A stretch of 64,000 bases of DNA from Corynebacterium yudongzhengii (GCF_003065405.1 NZ_CP026947.1:806001-870000), one strand, 5' to 3'. Shown: positions 45,036-53,699, counted from the first letter of the stretch. Made by a program: numbers and translations. The notes: generated from the letters alone by a model not told the origin.

Positions 45036-45848
45036 ATGGGTGCGCCCTTGCCCGTGGATCGGGTAGTCGCGGGCATCCTCGAAGATGTGGCGGCCCGGGA
45101 GTCGCGCACATCCTTCCAGGAGATCAAAAGGCTCTCCACAACGGGCCCGGAGCCTAGGGACGCCGCGGCGGCGATCCTGCGCAGCGGCTGCGGCGTCGTC
45201 GCCGAAATCAAACGCAAGATCCCCCCGACCGGTGCGGACGTGCCCATCGACTCCGTCGGCGACATCGCATCCTTACTCGAAGACTCCGGGGTGCACATGG
45301 TCGCCTGCCAGACCGAGAAGCTGCGCTTCGCCGGCTCGCTGGAGGACATGTCCGCCGCCCGCCACGCCGTCGAGCTGCCGATGATGTGCCGCGACATCAT
45401 CGTCGATCCCTACCAGATCCACGAGGCCCGCTACTACGGCGCCGACATGGTGCCCTTGCAGGTCGAACTCCTCGACCAGGCCCGCCTCATCTCTTTGATC
45501 GACCGCATCGAATCGCTCGGCATGACCGCGCTCGCCGAGGTGCGCACCCCCGAAGAAGCCGACCGAGCCTTAGACGCCGGCTGCCGGGTCATCGGGGTCA
45601 ACGCGTGGTCGATCAACAACTCGCGCATCGACCGCGAGAACTTCGCCGCCATCGTCCCCGGCCTCCCGCAGGACGTGTTGCGCATCGCCCTCGGTGGGGT
45701 GCGCACCTCCCACGACCTTCTGGCGTATGCCGCCGCCGGGGCCGATGCTGTGCTCGTCGGCGAGTCGATCATGAGTGCTGCGGATCCCGCCGGCGCCGCC
45801 CGCACGCTGGTGGCCACCGGCCAGCACCCGGCGTGCCCGACGCGCTAG
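45036..45848 (+). CDS. trpC: Indole-3-glycerol-phosphate synthase homologue with altered active site
   Basis: A 270-residue TIM barrel clearly homologous to TrpC over its full length (closely similar to M. tuberculosis TrpC by eye). Several catalytic positions differ. The general-acid lysine of LRKDF is Arg119 (MCRDI), the serine of KRASPS is Ile62, the arginine of VNARD is Trp191, and the Glu-Ser of IAESG is Leu219-Gly220. Glu57, Lys59, Glu168 and Asn189 remain. Normal IGPS activity is therefore doubtful. GGGAGG precedes ATG 45036. It sits between the Trp-associated membrane protein and lgt, the ancestral trpC position, with no trpE, trpB or trpA. Confidence 0.85.
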   Translation: MGAPLPVDRVVAGILEDVAARESRTSFQEIKRLSTTGPEPRDAAAAILRSGCGVVAEIKRKIPPTGADVPIDSVGDIASLLEDSGVHMVACQTEKLRFAGSLEDMSAARHAVELPMMCRDIIVDPYQIHEARYYGADMVPLQVELLDQARLISLIDRIESLGMTALAEVRTPEEADRALDAGCRVIGVNAWSINNSRIDRENFAAIVPGLPQDVLRIALGGVRTSHDLLAYAAAGADAVLVGESIMSAADPAGAARTLVATGQHPACPTR

Positions 45849-45851
45849 GGG

Positions 45852-45868
45852 GCACTCTATTAGAGTGC
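45852..45868. promoter_or_regulatory. 17-bp palindrome overlapping the lgt -10 box
   Basis: GCACTCTATTAGAGTGC has perfect 8-bp arms around one central base. Its right half contains TAGAGT (45861-45866), which is 7 nt from ATG 45874 and so is the likely -10 of a leaderless lgt transcript. A bound regulator would block the promoter. It resembles a CIRCE element (GCACTC…GAGTGC) but the spacing is too short for one. Confidence 0.55.
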
Positions 45869-45873
45869 AACAC

Positions 45874-46770
45874 ATGATCACCGCGAACATCCCGTCCCCG
45901 CCGCAGGGCGTGTGGGACATCGGCGGATTCCCGCTGCGTGCCTACGCGATCTGCATCATCATTGGCATCCTGGTGGCCCTGTGGCTCACGGTGCGTCGCT
46001 ACACCGCCCGGGGCGGGGACCCCAACGATGTGTGGGACGCCGCGATCGTCGCCATCCCCGCCGGCCTCATCGGCGGGCGTCTCTACCACGTGATCACCGA
46101 CGCCCCGAAGTACTTCGGCGAGGACGGTAACCCCTGGCAGGCCTTCAACATCACCGCCGGCGGGCTTGGCATCTGGGGTGCGGTCGCCCTCGGCGGTATT
46201 GCCGTGTGGGTGCTGTTCCGCTTCAAAAACGTCCCGCTCGCGCCTTTTGCCGACGCCGTCGCCCCCGGCATCATCCTCGCCCAGGGCATCGGCCGGCTGG
46301 GCAACTGGTTCAACCAGGAGCTCTACGGGCGCGAAACCGAGGTTCCCTGGGCGCTGGAGATCTACTACCGCGTCGACGAGACCGGCCAGTTCGCGCCGCT
46401 GACTGGGCGTTCGACCGGCGAGGTCATCGCCACCGTGCACCCGACCTTTCTCTATGAGCTGCTGTGGAACGTCGCGGTGTTCTTCCTGCTCATCTGGGCG
46501 GATAGGTACTTCCGCCTCGGTCACGGCCGCGTGTTCGCCCTCTACGTCGCCGGGTACACCGCTGGCCGCTTCTGGATCGAGCTGCTGCGTGCCGACGAAG
46601 CCACCATGATCCTCGGCCTCCGCGTCAACACCTGGGTCTCCGCGCTCGTGTTCATCGCGGCCGTCATCATCTTCTTCCTACTCAAGTCGGGCCGCGAAAC
46701 CCCGCGGGAGGTCGATCCCCGCCCGCGCGACGAGGACGGCGAGCTCATCAAGTCCGCCCGTGAGCGCTAG
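45874..46770 (+). CDS. lgt: Prolipoprotein diacylglyceryl transferase
   Basis: Attaches diacylglycerol to the lipobox cysteine of prolipoproteins in the cytoplasmic membrane. The 298-residue protein has about seven helices and the signature [20 protein letters not shown]. Earlier [16 protein letters not shown] and the [10 protein letters not shown] segments also fit, as does the [11 protein letters not shown] motif. ATG 45874 is chosen from the -10 box 7 nt upstream. Three lipoproteins and LspA are encoded elsewhere in this window. pyk follows. Confidence 0.96.
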   Translation: MITANIPSPPQGVWDIGGFPLRAYAICIIIGILVALWLTVRRYTARGGDPNDVWDAAIVAIPAGLIGGRLYHVITDAPKYFGEDGNPWQAFNITAGGLGIWGAVALGGIAVWVLFRFKNVPLAPFADAVAPGIILAQGIGRLGNWFNQELYGRETEVPWALEIYYRVDETGQFAPLTGRSTGEVIATVHPTFLYELLWNVAVFFLLIWADRYFRLGHGRVFALYVAGYTAGRFWIELLRADEATMILGLRVNTWVSALVFIAAVIIFFLLKSGRETPREVDPRPRDEDGELIKSARER

Positions 46771-46796
46771 CAGAGCGAGGATGCCCGCCGCTGAAG

Positions 46797-46802
46797 TAGG
46801 GT
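46797..46802 (+). promoter_or_regulatory. -10 box of leaderless pyk
   Basis: TAGGGT is followed by exactly 7 nt and GTG 46810. An in-frame GTG at 46801 lies within this box. Confidence 0.5.
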
Positions 46803-46809
46803 GGTAGCC

Positions 46810-48255
46810 GTGGATAGAAGAACGAAGATCGTTTGTACACTTGGCCCGGCCGTGGCCAGCAAGGAGGGCATCCTCGAGCTGGTCCGTTCCGGCATGAACG
46901 TCGCCCGGATGAACTTCTCCCACGGAGAGCACCCGGAGCATGAGCAGAACTACCGCTGGGTCCGGGAGGCGACCGACGAGACCGGCCACGCCGTCGGCAT
47001 CCTCGCCGATTTGCAGGGCCCGAAGATCCGCCTCGGCCGTTTCGAAAGCGGCTCGACCTACTGGGAGAACGGGGAGGTCGTGCGCATCACCGTCGACGAT
47101 GTCGCCGGCACCCACGATCGCGTCTCCACCACGTATAAGAACCTGGCCCAGGACGCGAAGCCGGGCGATCGCCTGCTGGTCGATGACGGCAAGGTCGCCC
47201 TCGTATGCAAAGAGGTCGACGGCAACGACGTCGTCTGCGAAGTCGTCGAAGGCGGGCCCGTGTCGAACAACAAGGGCGTCTCCCTGCCGGGCATGGACAT
47301 CTCCGTGCCGGCGCTGTCGGAGAAAGACATCGCGGATCTGCGTTTTGCGATGGAGCTCGGCGTCGACTTCGTTGCCCTCTCCTTCGTCCGTTCCCCGGCC
47401 GATGTCGATCTGGTCTACGAGATCATGGACGAGTTCGGCTACCGCGTGCCGGTCATCGCGAAGCTGGAGAAGCCCGAGGCCGTCGACGCGCTCGAATCCA
47501 TCGTCTTAGCTTTCGACGGCGTGATGGTCGCCCGCGGTGACCTGGGCGTGGAGATCCCGCTCGAGGACGTGCCCCTGGTACAGAAGCGCGCCATCCAGAT
47601 CGCCCGGGAGAATGCGAAGCCGGCGATCGTCGCCACGCAAATGCTCGACTCCATGATCGAGTCCTCCCGCCCGACCCGCGCCGAGGCCTCGGATGTGGCC
47701 AACGCCGTCCTCGACGGCGCCGACGCGGTCATGCTCTCCGGCGAGACGTCGATCGGCAAGGACCCGCACAACGTGGTGCGCACCATGGCCCGCATCGTCC
47801 GCGTCGCCGAACGCGACGGGCACGTGCCGCCGCTGAGCCACGTGCCGCGCACCAAGCGCGGAGTCATCTCTTACTCCGCCCGCGACATCGCTGAGCGCCT
47901 CGGCGCCCGCGCCTTGGTGGCGTTTACCACCTCGGGCGATACCGCCAAGCGCGTGGCGCGTTTGCACTCGCCGCTGCCGCTGCTCGTGTTCACCCCGCAC
48001 CCCTCGGTGCGCTCGCAGTTGGCGCTGACCTGGGGCGCGGAGACCTTCCTGTGTCACTCCATCGAGTCCACCGATGAGATGATGCACGTCCTCGACGCCG
48101 AGCTGCTGCGCCTCGAGGAGTACCAGGAAAACGACATGATGGTCGTCGTCGCCGGTACCCCGCCCGGGGTATCCGGCAACACCAACATGATCCACGTGCA
48201 CATGCTGGGCGAGGACGTGACCGTCCCGAAGCACCACCAGGATCACCTGCGCTAG
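46810..48255 (+). CDS. pyk: Pyruvate kinase
   Basis: Converts phosphoenolpyruvate and ADP to pyruvate and ATP. The 481-residue enzyme starts MDRRTKIVCTLGPAVAS, as in C. glutamicum. RMNFSHG, the barrel lysine region IAKLEKPEAV, the metal-site region MVARGDLGVE and the MLDSMIESSRPTRAE segment are all present. The C-terminal allosteric domain is complete. GTG 46810 is chosen because it gives the conserved N-terminus and has a -10 box 7 nt upstream. Confidence 0.97.
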   Translation: MDRRTKIVCTLGPAVASKEGILELVRSGMNVARMNFSHGEHPEHEQNYRWVREATDETGHAVGILADLQGPKIRLGRFESGSTYWENGEVVRITVDDVAGTHDRVSTTYKNLAQDAKPGDRLLVDDGKVALVCKEVDGNDVVCEVVEGGPVSNNKGVSLPGMDISVPALSEKDIADLRFAMELGVDFVALSFVRSPADVDLVYEIMDEFGYRVPVIAKLEKPEAVDALESIVLAFDGVMVARGDLGVEIPLEDVPLVQKRAIQIARENAKPAIVATQMLDSMIESSRPTRAEASDVANAVLDGADAVMLSGETSIGKDPHNVVRTMARIVRVAERDGHVPPLSHVPRTKRGVISYSARDIAERLGARALVAFTTSGDTAKRVARLHSPLPLLVFTPHPSVRSQLALTWGAETFLCHSIESTDEMMHVLDAELLRLEEYQENDMMVVVAGTPPGVSGNTNMIHVHMLGEDVTVPKHHQDHLR

Positions 48256-48268
48256 GTGCTTGGTGGGG

Positions 48269-49198
48269 CTAGTCGATCGGCTCGTAGTGCTTGCGCGCTG
48301 CCTCTGAGAGGCCGATCGGCTGGTCGTTGTCGTCGTAGACGTAGAAGCCTTCGCCGGATTCGACTCCGATCTTGCCCTTGTCGATGAAGTCTTCCTTGAT
48401 CCGGCGGCAGTACTCCGCGGCGGACGCGTCGCCTTGTGCCGCCCGGTTCTTGTTGATGTTATAGCTGACGTTCAGCCCGATGTTGTCCAGCGCCTGGAAG
48501 GGCCGCAGGTCGGGTCCGCCTGCGATGACCTCGGCGACGTCGTCGATCGTTTCGATGTCGACCACACCTTTCACCCACAACTCGTGGGCATACTTCAGCC
48601 ACGTGGAAAACAGCGAGTTGATCACGTAGGCGGGATGCTCGCGGTGCAGGCGCACCGGTTTCATGCCCATCTCGCGGGCGAAGTCGACGACGGCGTCGGT
48701 GACAGCCGGGTCGGTATCAGGCGTCGGCATGATCTCCACGATGTTCTTGAGATGAATATCGTTGGCGAAGTGATACGCCAGGAACTTCTCCGGCCGGCCG
48801 GTGGCGTCTTTCATGTCGCTGGGTAAGAGGGTCGAGGTGTTGGTGAGCAGCACCGTCTTGTCCTCGAGGAAGGGTGCAAGGGTGGTGTAGGTCGTGCGTT
48901 TGATCTCGAGGTTTTCCGGCACCGCCTCGATGATGTAGTCCGCGTCCTGGGCGGCTTCCTCTAAAGAGGTGGTCATGCGGATGTTTTCGAGGGCCTTATC
49001 GGCCTGCTGCTTATCGACGCTCTCCAGGTCCCGCACATAGTTGCCCGCGATCGTGCGCATGCGGGTGCGCGCCGCGTCGACGGCGTCGTCGTCGATATCG
49101 AAAGAGGTCACGCGGTGGCCGCTAAAAGCGGCGCGGTAGGCGATCTGGGCGCCGAGGTTGCCGGCGCCTAAGACGGCGATGGTTCGTGCGGTGGTCAT
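48269..49198 (-). CDS. 3-hydroxyacyl-CoA dehydrogenase-family protein (downstream twin)
   Basis: A 309-residue NAD(P)-dependent dehydrogenase. The Rossmann motif VLGAGNLGAQIA is at residues 9-20, and the C-terminal helical domain includes HPAYVINSLFSTW. The catalytic His143 lies in AYHFANDIHL with Glu155. The usual HFFNP signature is altered (HFAND), so the substrate may not be a standard acyl-CoA. It lies 26 nt after its upstream paralogue, with AAGGAT before the ATG; the two proteins align without gaps and are about three quarters identical by eye. Confidence 0.87.
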   Translation of the reverse strand: MTTARTIAVLGAGNLGAQIAYRAAFSGHRVTSFDIDDDAVDAARTRMRTIAGNYVRDLESVDKQQADKALENIRMTTSLEEAAQDADYIIEAVPENLEIKRTTYTTLAPFLEDKTVLLTNTSTLLPSDMKDATGRPEKFLAYHFANDIHLKNIVEIMPTPDTDPAVTDAVVDFAREMGMKPVRLHREHPAYVINSLFSTWLKYAHELWVKGVVDIETIDDVAEVIAGGPDLRPFQALDNIGLNVSYNINKNRAAQGDASAAEYCRRIKEDFIDKGKIGVESGEGFYVYDDNDQPIGLSEAARKHYEPID

Positions 49199-49224
49199 GG
49201 GTTTAATCCTTGGTTGGTGCGGTG

Positions 49225-50154
49225 TTAGTCGATGGGTTCGTAGTGTTTGTGTGCCGCGTCCGAGAGACGGATCGGCCGGCGCTCGTCGTCGTAGATGTAG
49301 AAGCCCTCGCCCGATTCGATCCCGATGTGGCCTTTGTCCATGAAGTCTTCTTTGATGCGCCGGCAGTACTCTGCCGCTGCGGCATCGCCCTCGGCAGCCC
49401 GGACCTTGTTGACGTTGTAGCTCACGTTGAACCCGATGCGATCCTGCGCGTAGAAGGGCCGCAGGTCAGGTCCGCTTGCGATGACCTCGGCGACGTCATC
49501 GATCGTTTCGATATCTGCCACGCCCTTGACCCACAGGTCGCGGGCGTGCCGCATCCACGTGGAAAACAGCGAGTTGATCACGTAGCCGGCGTGCTCGCGG
49601 TGCAGGCGGATCGGCTTCATGCCCAACGTGCGGGCGAAATCGACCACGGCGTCGGTGACTTCCGGGTCGGTCTCTCGCGTGGGCATGATCTCCACGATGT
49701 TTCTCAGGTGAATCGTGTTGGCGAAGTGATACGCCAAAAACTTCTCCGGCCGGCCGGTGGCATCCATCATGTCGCTCGGCAGTAGGAGAGATGTGTTGGT
49801 CAGCAGTACCGTCTTCTCCTCCAGCTGCGGCGCGAGCTGGGCGTAGGTGGCGCGTTTGACCTCGAGGTTTTCCGGTGCCGCCTCGATGATGAAGTCCGCG
49901 CCCTGGGCGGCTTCTGCTAGCGAGGTGGTCATGCGGATCTTATCCGGGACCTTATCGGCTTGGTGCTTATCGACGTCTTCCAAATCCCGCACATAGTTCT
50001 CAGCGATCTTGTGCATGCGGGTACGGGCCGCCGCAACGGCGTCGTCGCTGATGTCATAAGAGGTCACGCGATGCCCGAAGAACCCCAGGCGGTAGGCAAT
50101 CGGAGCTCCCAGGTTGCCCGCGCCTAGGACAGCCACGGTGTGCGCTGCGGTCAT
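49225..50154 (-). CDS. 3-hydroxyacyl-CoA dehydrogenase-family protein (upstream twin)
   Basis: A 309-residue paralogue of the protein at 48269, with Rossmann motif VLGAGNLGAPIA and active-site region AYHFANTIHL. Both end with the identical HYEPID tail. AAGGAG precedes the ATG at 50154. It is the first gene of the pair, and divergent from an MFS transporter across 550 bp that contain a CRP/GlxR-type site and another palindrome. Probably a catabolic dehydrogenase for a hydroxy acid or its CoA ester; the substrate is not known. Confidence 0.87.
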   Translation of the reverse strand: MTAAHTVAVLGAGNLGAPIAYRLGFFGHRVTSYDISDDAVAAARTRMHKIAENYVRDLEDVDKHQADKVPDKIRMTTSLAEAAQGADFIIEAAPENLEVKRATYAQLAPQLEEKTVLLTNTSLLLPSDMMDATGRPEKFLAYHFANTIHLRNIVEIMPTRETDPEVTDAVVDFARTLGMKPIRLHREHAGYVINSLFSTWMRHARDLWVKGVADIETIDDVAEVIASGPDLRPFYAQDRIGFNVSYNVNKVRAAEGDAAAAEYCRRIKEDFMDKGHIGIESGEGFYIYDDERRPIRLSDAAHKHYEPID

Positions 50155-50299
50155 AGAGTCACTCCTTCTTCAGTGGGTGGTCGATGGCTAAAGCTCTAAG
50201 CAGCCCACGAGGCGGTGTTTCTCCGGTACGCGGTGGCCTCCTCCGGCATCGACCACCCCTCATCCTCGGTGTGGTGAACACTATTAAAGTAGCCGTAGC

Positions 50300-50313
50300 G
50301 TGACCTAAGTCAC
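50300..50313. promoter_or_regulatory. CRP/GlxR-type operator candidate
   Basis: GTGACCTAAGTCAC fits the GTGA-N6-TCAC core of the CRP family, which in corynebacteria is GlxR (TGTGANNTANNTCACA); the central TA is also present. It lies 146 nt before the first dehydrogenase gene. Confidence 0.55.
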
Positions 50314-50640
50314 TTCCATGGGATTAATTCTTAACTCATTAGGATTGCTATCGGCGAGAAAATTAATTCTTCAGGTAGGGCTGGCTGAGGTGGGGCTTGT
50401 CGGCTCCGATATGTCCATAGGTCCGCTGATCGGTGGGTGAAGTCCCTGCCTGGGGGTAAGAGGTGTCCGGCATTAAACCCTTATCGCGGCATGAGAAATA
50501 CCGGGTGGGTATCAATTTTCTAAGCAAAACTACAAGAGCTGGGCTTTTGCTGTTTGGTGGCGATGCGCCGTGTTCTCTGGCGACCGCTCAGGGATAGGGC
50601 CGCTGACTCGGGGGTGATAAGAACTAAAAGCACGTCCAAA

Positions 50641-50656
50641 TGTGTTCTAGAACACA
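50641..50656. promoter_or_regulatory. Perfect 16-bp palindrome upstream of the MFS gene
   Basis: TGTGTTCTAGAACACA is fully self-complementary and lies 50 nt before ATG 50707, a normal operator position. It resembles GlxR sites only loosely (TGTGT…ACACA) and could bind a local GntR, IclR or other regulator. Confidence 0.55.
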
Positions 50657-50706
50657 ACCCAAGCGGGTCAGGATTCCCGCGTGAAGGCCAACTGGAAGGT
50701 GAGGTC

Positions 50707-51957
50707 ATGATTTGGGATAGCACCAAGAGCTCCTACAAGTGGATCGTGCTTGTTGGGTCTTTTCTCGTCTATATGTTCGACTGCCTGGAAGTGACGGTTC
50801 TATCCTTCGTGCTTCCGGCTCTCTCGGAGGAATTCGCCATCACGCCGGTTACGGCTGGCGTTTTGGTGACGGCCACGTTGATCGGCATGGGGTTCAGCGG
50901 CCCGATTATCGGATTTGTCGCCGATAATATGGGCCGGAAATTTGCCCTTCTGACCTGCCTCGTTGTCTTCGTGGTTCTGACCGCGGGTATCTACTTGGCG
51001 CCGTCGGTCTGGATCATCATGGTCATGCGTTTCCTTGCGGGCGTGGGCCTCGGTGGAGTGTGGGGTGTGCTCGCGGCCTACATCACCGAAACCTGGCCGG
51101 CACGGCACCGTGGTAAGGCGATCGGTGTGGTGATGGCGGCGTATCCATTCGGTGGCGCTCTTGCAGCCCAGCTTTCAACACTGCTGCTGCCCAACTGGCG
51201 CCTGCTGTTTCTGGTCGCGGGAATCTCTGCCTTCATCCCGCTCGTGGTCGTGCTGGTGCTGTTCCGGGAATCAGAGGTCTGGAGGCAGGATCGTCACAAT
51301 CGAAGAGAGCAGGGGCAGACGGAAGCTGCTGGTTTTGGAGAGCTCTTCCGGGATGGTCGCGCCCGCCTTACCGTCATTGCCAGTATCGTCTGCAGCTTCG
51401 CGATGGTCGGTTTCTACGGGTCCAACTCTTGGTTCCCCACCTACCTGGCCGTCGAGCGTGATTTCAGCCAGGCTGAAATTGGCAACCACATCACCGTCAT
51501 GAGTATGACCTCCGTGGTCGGCTTCTTCGTCTTTGGTTACCTCGCTGATTACCTTGGTGGCAAGCGGGCAATCTTGGTGTCGCTGATCGGATCTGGAGTG
51601 ATGCTCTTTTTGTATGGTTTTACCAGCGGCAAGACTCTTCTGTGGCTGGTTGGTCCTCTGTTCTGCTTCTGCATGGTGCTTCCGGGCATCTATGCCCCGT
51701 ACATCAGCAGCCTCTACCCGGCGCGCATCCGCACTACCGGGGCCGGGTTCACTTATAACATCGGCCGCGGTATCTCAGCCTTCGGCCCCTTGGTGGTCGG
51801 CGCGATTGCCGAGGTGTTCTCCTTCTCTGTGGGCATCATGATCTTCGGCGTGCTCTTCGCCTTTGCTACTGCATTCATGTTGATGATGCCCTCGGTTGGA
51901 AAGCCTGTCGAGAAACAGCCGGTGGTCAAAGACAAGGAAGAAGCTGTCGCAGCGTAG
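50707..51957 (+). CDS. MFS transporter (metabolite:H+ symporter-like)
   Basis: A 416-residue major facilitator with 12 predicted helices. Helix 1 contains an acidic pair (YMFDCLEVTVLSF), the helix 2-3 loop is GFVADNMGRKFA, and WPARHRGKAIG lies in the helix 4-5 region. These features fit the aromatic acid/sialic acid type of symporters. It probably imports an organic acid. The start at ATG 50707 has AGGTGAGG just upstream. It is divergent from the dehydrogenase twins, which suggests uptake and oxidation of the same compound (inference). Confidence 0.85.
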   Translation: MIWDSTKSSYKWIVLVGSFLVYMFDCLEVTVLSFVLPALSEEFAITPVTAGVLVTATLIGMGFSGPIIGFVADNMGRKFALLTCLVVFVVLTAGIYLAPSVWIIMVMRFLAGVGLGGVWGVLAAYITETWPARHRGKAIGVVMAAYPFGGALAAQLSTLLLPNWRLLFLVAGISAFIPLVVVLVLFRESEVWRQDRHNRREQGQTEAAGFGELFRDGRARLTVIASIVCSFAMVGFYGSNSWFPTYLAVERDFSQAEIGNHITVMSMTSVVGFFVFGYLADYLGGKRAILVSLIGSGVMLFLYGFTSGKTLLWLVGPLFCFCMVLPGIYAPYISSLYPARIRTTGAGFTYNIGRGISAFGPLVVGAIAEVFSFSVGIMIFGVLFAFATAFMLMMPSVGKPVEKQPVVKDKEEAVAA

Positions 51958-52238
51958 CTGTTCAAGAGCGGTTTTTTAAGGCCCGTACGGTAGCCGGCGT
52001 CTCAGGCGTCGCTAGTGTACCGGCCTCTTTGGGGCCTCCATCTGTTAGGTACAGCTGTTCCATTCGACGGCCGGTGCCGTGTCGAAGGATGTTACTGCCT
52101 ATGTCCTAGCCATACGTCTTGAGTGACTCTTGCGAGTTATGGATCTAACTGGGTATATGTTCATTCTACCCCCGCGATTTACCCCCATTGCCGGTTAATG
52201 TCCACCCTATTTTCTACCCTTTCTGGCAAATCGAACAC
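51958..52238. other. Intergenic region between MFS gene and HNH gene
   Basis: No gene. An imperfect hairpin at 51980-52025 may terminate the MFS transcript; the rest is AT-richer than average and may hold the promoter of the HNH gene. Confidence 0.5.
51980..52025 (+). terminator. Possible hairpin terminator after the MFS gene
   Basis: Arms GGCCCGTACGGTAGC and GCTAGTGTACCGGCC pair imperfectly across a loop with a GGCGTC direct repeat, followed by only a short TCTTT. Confidence 0.35.
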
Positions 52239-53643
52239 ATGGACGAAAACTCGGGGGTAGAAATGGAAGACCTTAAAGAACTGACCAACGACGACATCTT
52301 GTACCGCCTCACCAGCGCGTGAGTCCATGCAGCACTACAAAGCCAAATTCCTTATCGCCCTAGCACTTTTCGACGCCCGCGGGCTAGCGAAAGACGCAGG
52401 CTCGTCCACTACCGCTGAATGGATGACCCGGGCACTGGACATCGCCCCGACCACCGCCTACGACTACCTACGCGTGGCTCGCGTACTGCTGGAGTTCGCT
52501 TATGTCGCTTACTCCTTCGAGCAAACCAAGATCGGGTATTCCCATGTGCGGTTGTTGAGTAGCTATCTGACGAAAGACAACGAGATCGAGCTGTTGTTAC
52601 TGGCAGAACAGCATTCCTACCGGGAGTTGGAACGCATCCTGATGAATCATCGGGATAACAGGCAGGACGAGCGACCGAAGGAAAACAGCTTCCGGATGTG
52701 GGTGGACAAGTCCAACGGACGCATTCGTTTCTCCGGTGATCTGGATCCGATATCCGGAGCGAAGTTGATGGCAGCTCTGAAGGTTGGTGAGCTGGCGAAT
52801 CTGGTGGATTTAGATGATATTGACCCAGAGGTTTTCGAGGATGATGAGCGTGTCCATGAGGAGTTAGTCAAAGCAGAAGCTGAGGCGGAAGCACGCGCGG
52901 CCGCCGAAGCCGCAGCGCAGGCGGAGGCTGCCCGGGAGGCCGGTGATTCTGAGGGCGCTGAGGAGTGGTCGTCGGTGAGTGGGTATGGCAGGACTGCGGC
53001 GTCGCAGTTGGTGCCGGCGCTGATGGGTTTGATCAATCTGGCGCGGTCGTCACCGGTAAATCGTCGGCGTGCCCCAGGTACGCAGGTGCATGTGATTCAG
53101 ACGGAGGATGGACAGTCGATTCTGCCAGGGTTGCCCGTACCGAGTGAGCAGGCGGTGACTGCGGAGATTGTCAACGGTCAGTTGCGGGGACATTTGCTGG
53201 ATGATCGGGGAGCGTCTCTCGTATTAGGGCGTACCCGCCGGTTGGTCAGCGATGCTCAGGCGTTGGCGATACTAACGAGATGGGGTTTTCAGTGTGCGGC
53301 TCCGGGGTGTTGCCATACGCAGTTTATGGAGTTCCACCATGTGATCCCGTGGTCGCAGGGTGGGCGCACAGAGCCGTGGAATATGGCGGCGTTGTGTAGC
53401 TCTTGTCATTCCTTGGTGACCTCCGGGGTGATAGAGATGTTTTGGGAGTCCGGGGAGCCAGGGGCGTTGGTGTTTCGGTACCGCACAGGTGAGGTGTATG
53501 CCTCGCGCCATGGTGGTTTGCCAGTGCGGAGGCCAATGGAGTTGTCGCGGTTGGATGTGCCAGCGTTGCCGCCGGGTAGTGACGTCATCGAGCTCGGTGA
53601 CGATGTGATGAGTTTTCAAGACCCGGATGATGCTGAGGCTTAG
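52239..53643 (+). pseudogene. DUF222/HNH endonuclease-type protein, N-terminal frameshift
   Basis: From ATG 52327 an intact 438-residue frame holds a DUF222-like region (residues ~1-190, with a Glu/Ala-rich helix). A C-terminal HNH nuclease motif follows: CAAPGCCHTQFMEFHHVIPWSQGG then CSSCH. Just upstream, another frame from ATG 52239 (MDENSGVEMEDLKELTNDDI) runs into a TGA at 52320, and dropping one base there would fuse it to ESMQHYKAKFL. The family normally has such an N-terminus, so the gene probably lost its first ~28 codons by a one-base frameshift. A shortened but working product from 52327 remains possible. Many corynebacteria carry several such genes. Confidence 0.6.
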
Positions 53644-53681
53644 GGGCTTGTAGGCCGGCGGGGTTGTGCTTGGTGCGAGGG

Positions 53682-53699
53682 TTTACGCACGTGCGTAAA
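53682..53699. repeat. Family B 18-bp perfect palindrome
   Basis: TTTACGCACGTGCGTAAA, 39 bases after the HNH stop. Confidence 0.85.

Larger units (their letters stand above)
50155..50706. other. Regulatory intergenic region between dehydrogenase pair and MFS gene
   Basis: About 550 bases with no supported gene; an upstream extension of the MFS frame lacks transporter-like sequence. It contains the two palindromes listed separately and a direct repeat ATTAATTCTT at 50323-50332 and 50362-50371. It is noticeably more AT-rich near 50280-50375 than its neighbours. Confidence 0.65.

Noticed and set aside
45852-45868. CIRCE heat-shock operator
   Set aside because: CIRCE needs nine bases between 9-bp arms; here the centre is one base and the arms differ beyond GCACTC.
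48269-50154. Assembly duplication as cause of the twin dehydrogenases
   Set aside because: The copies differ at many codons including first and second positions, so they are true diverged paralogues.
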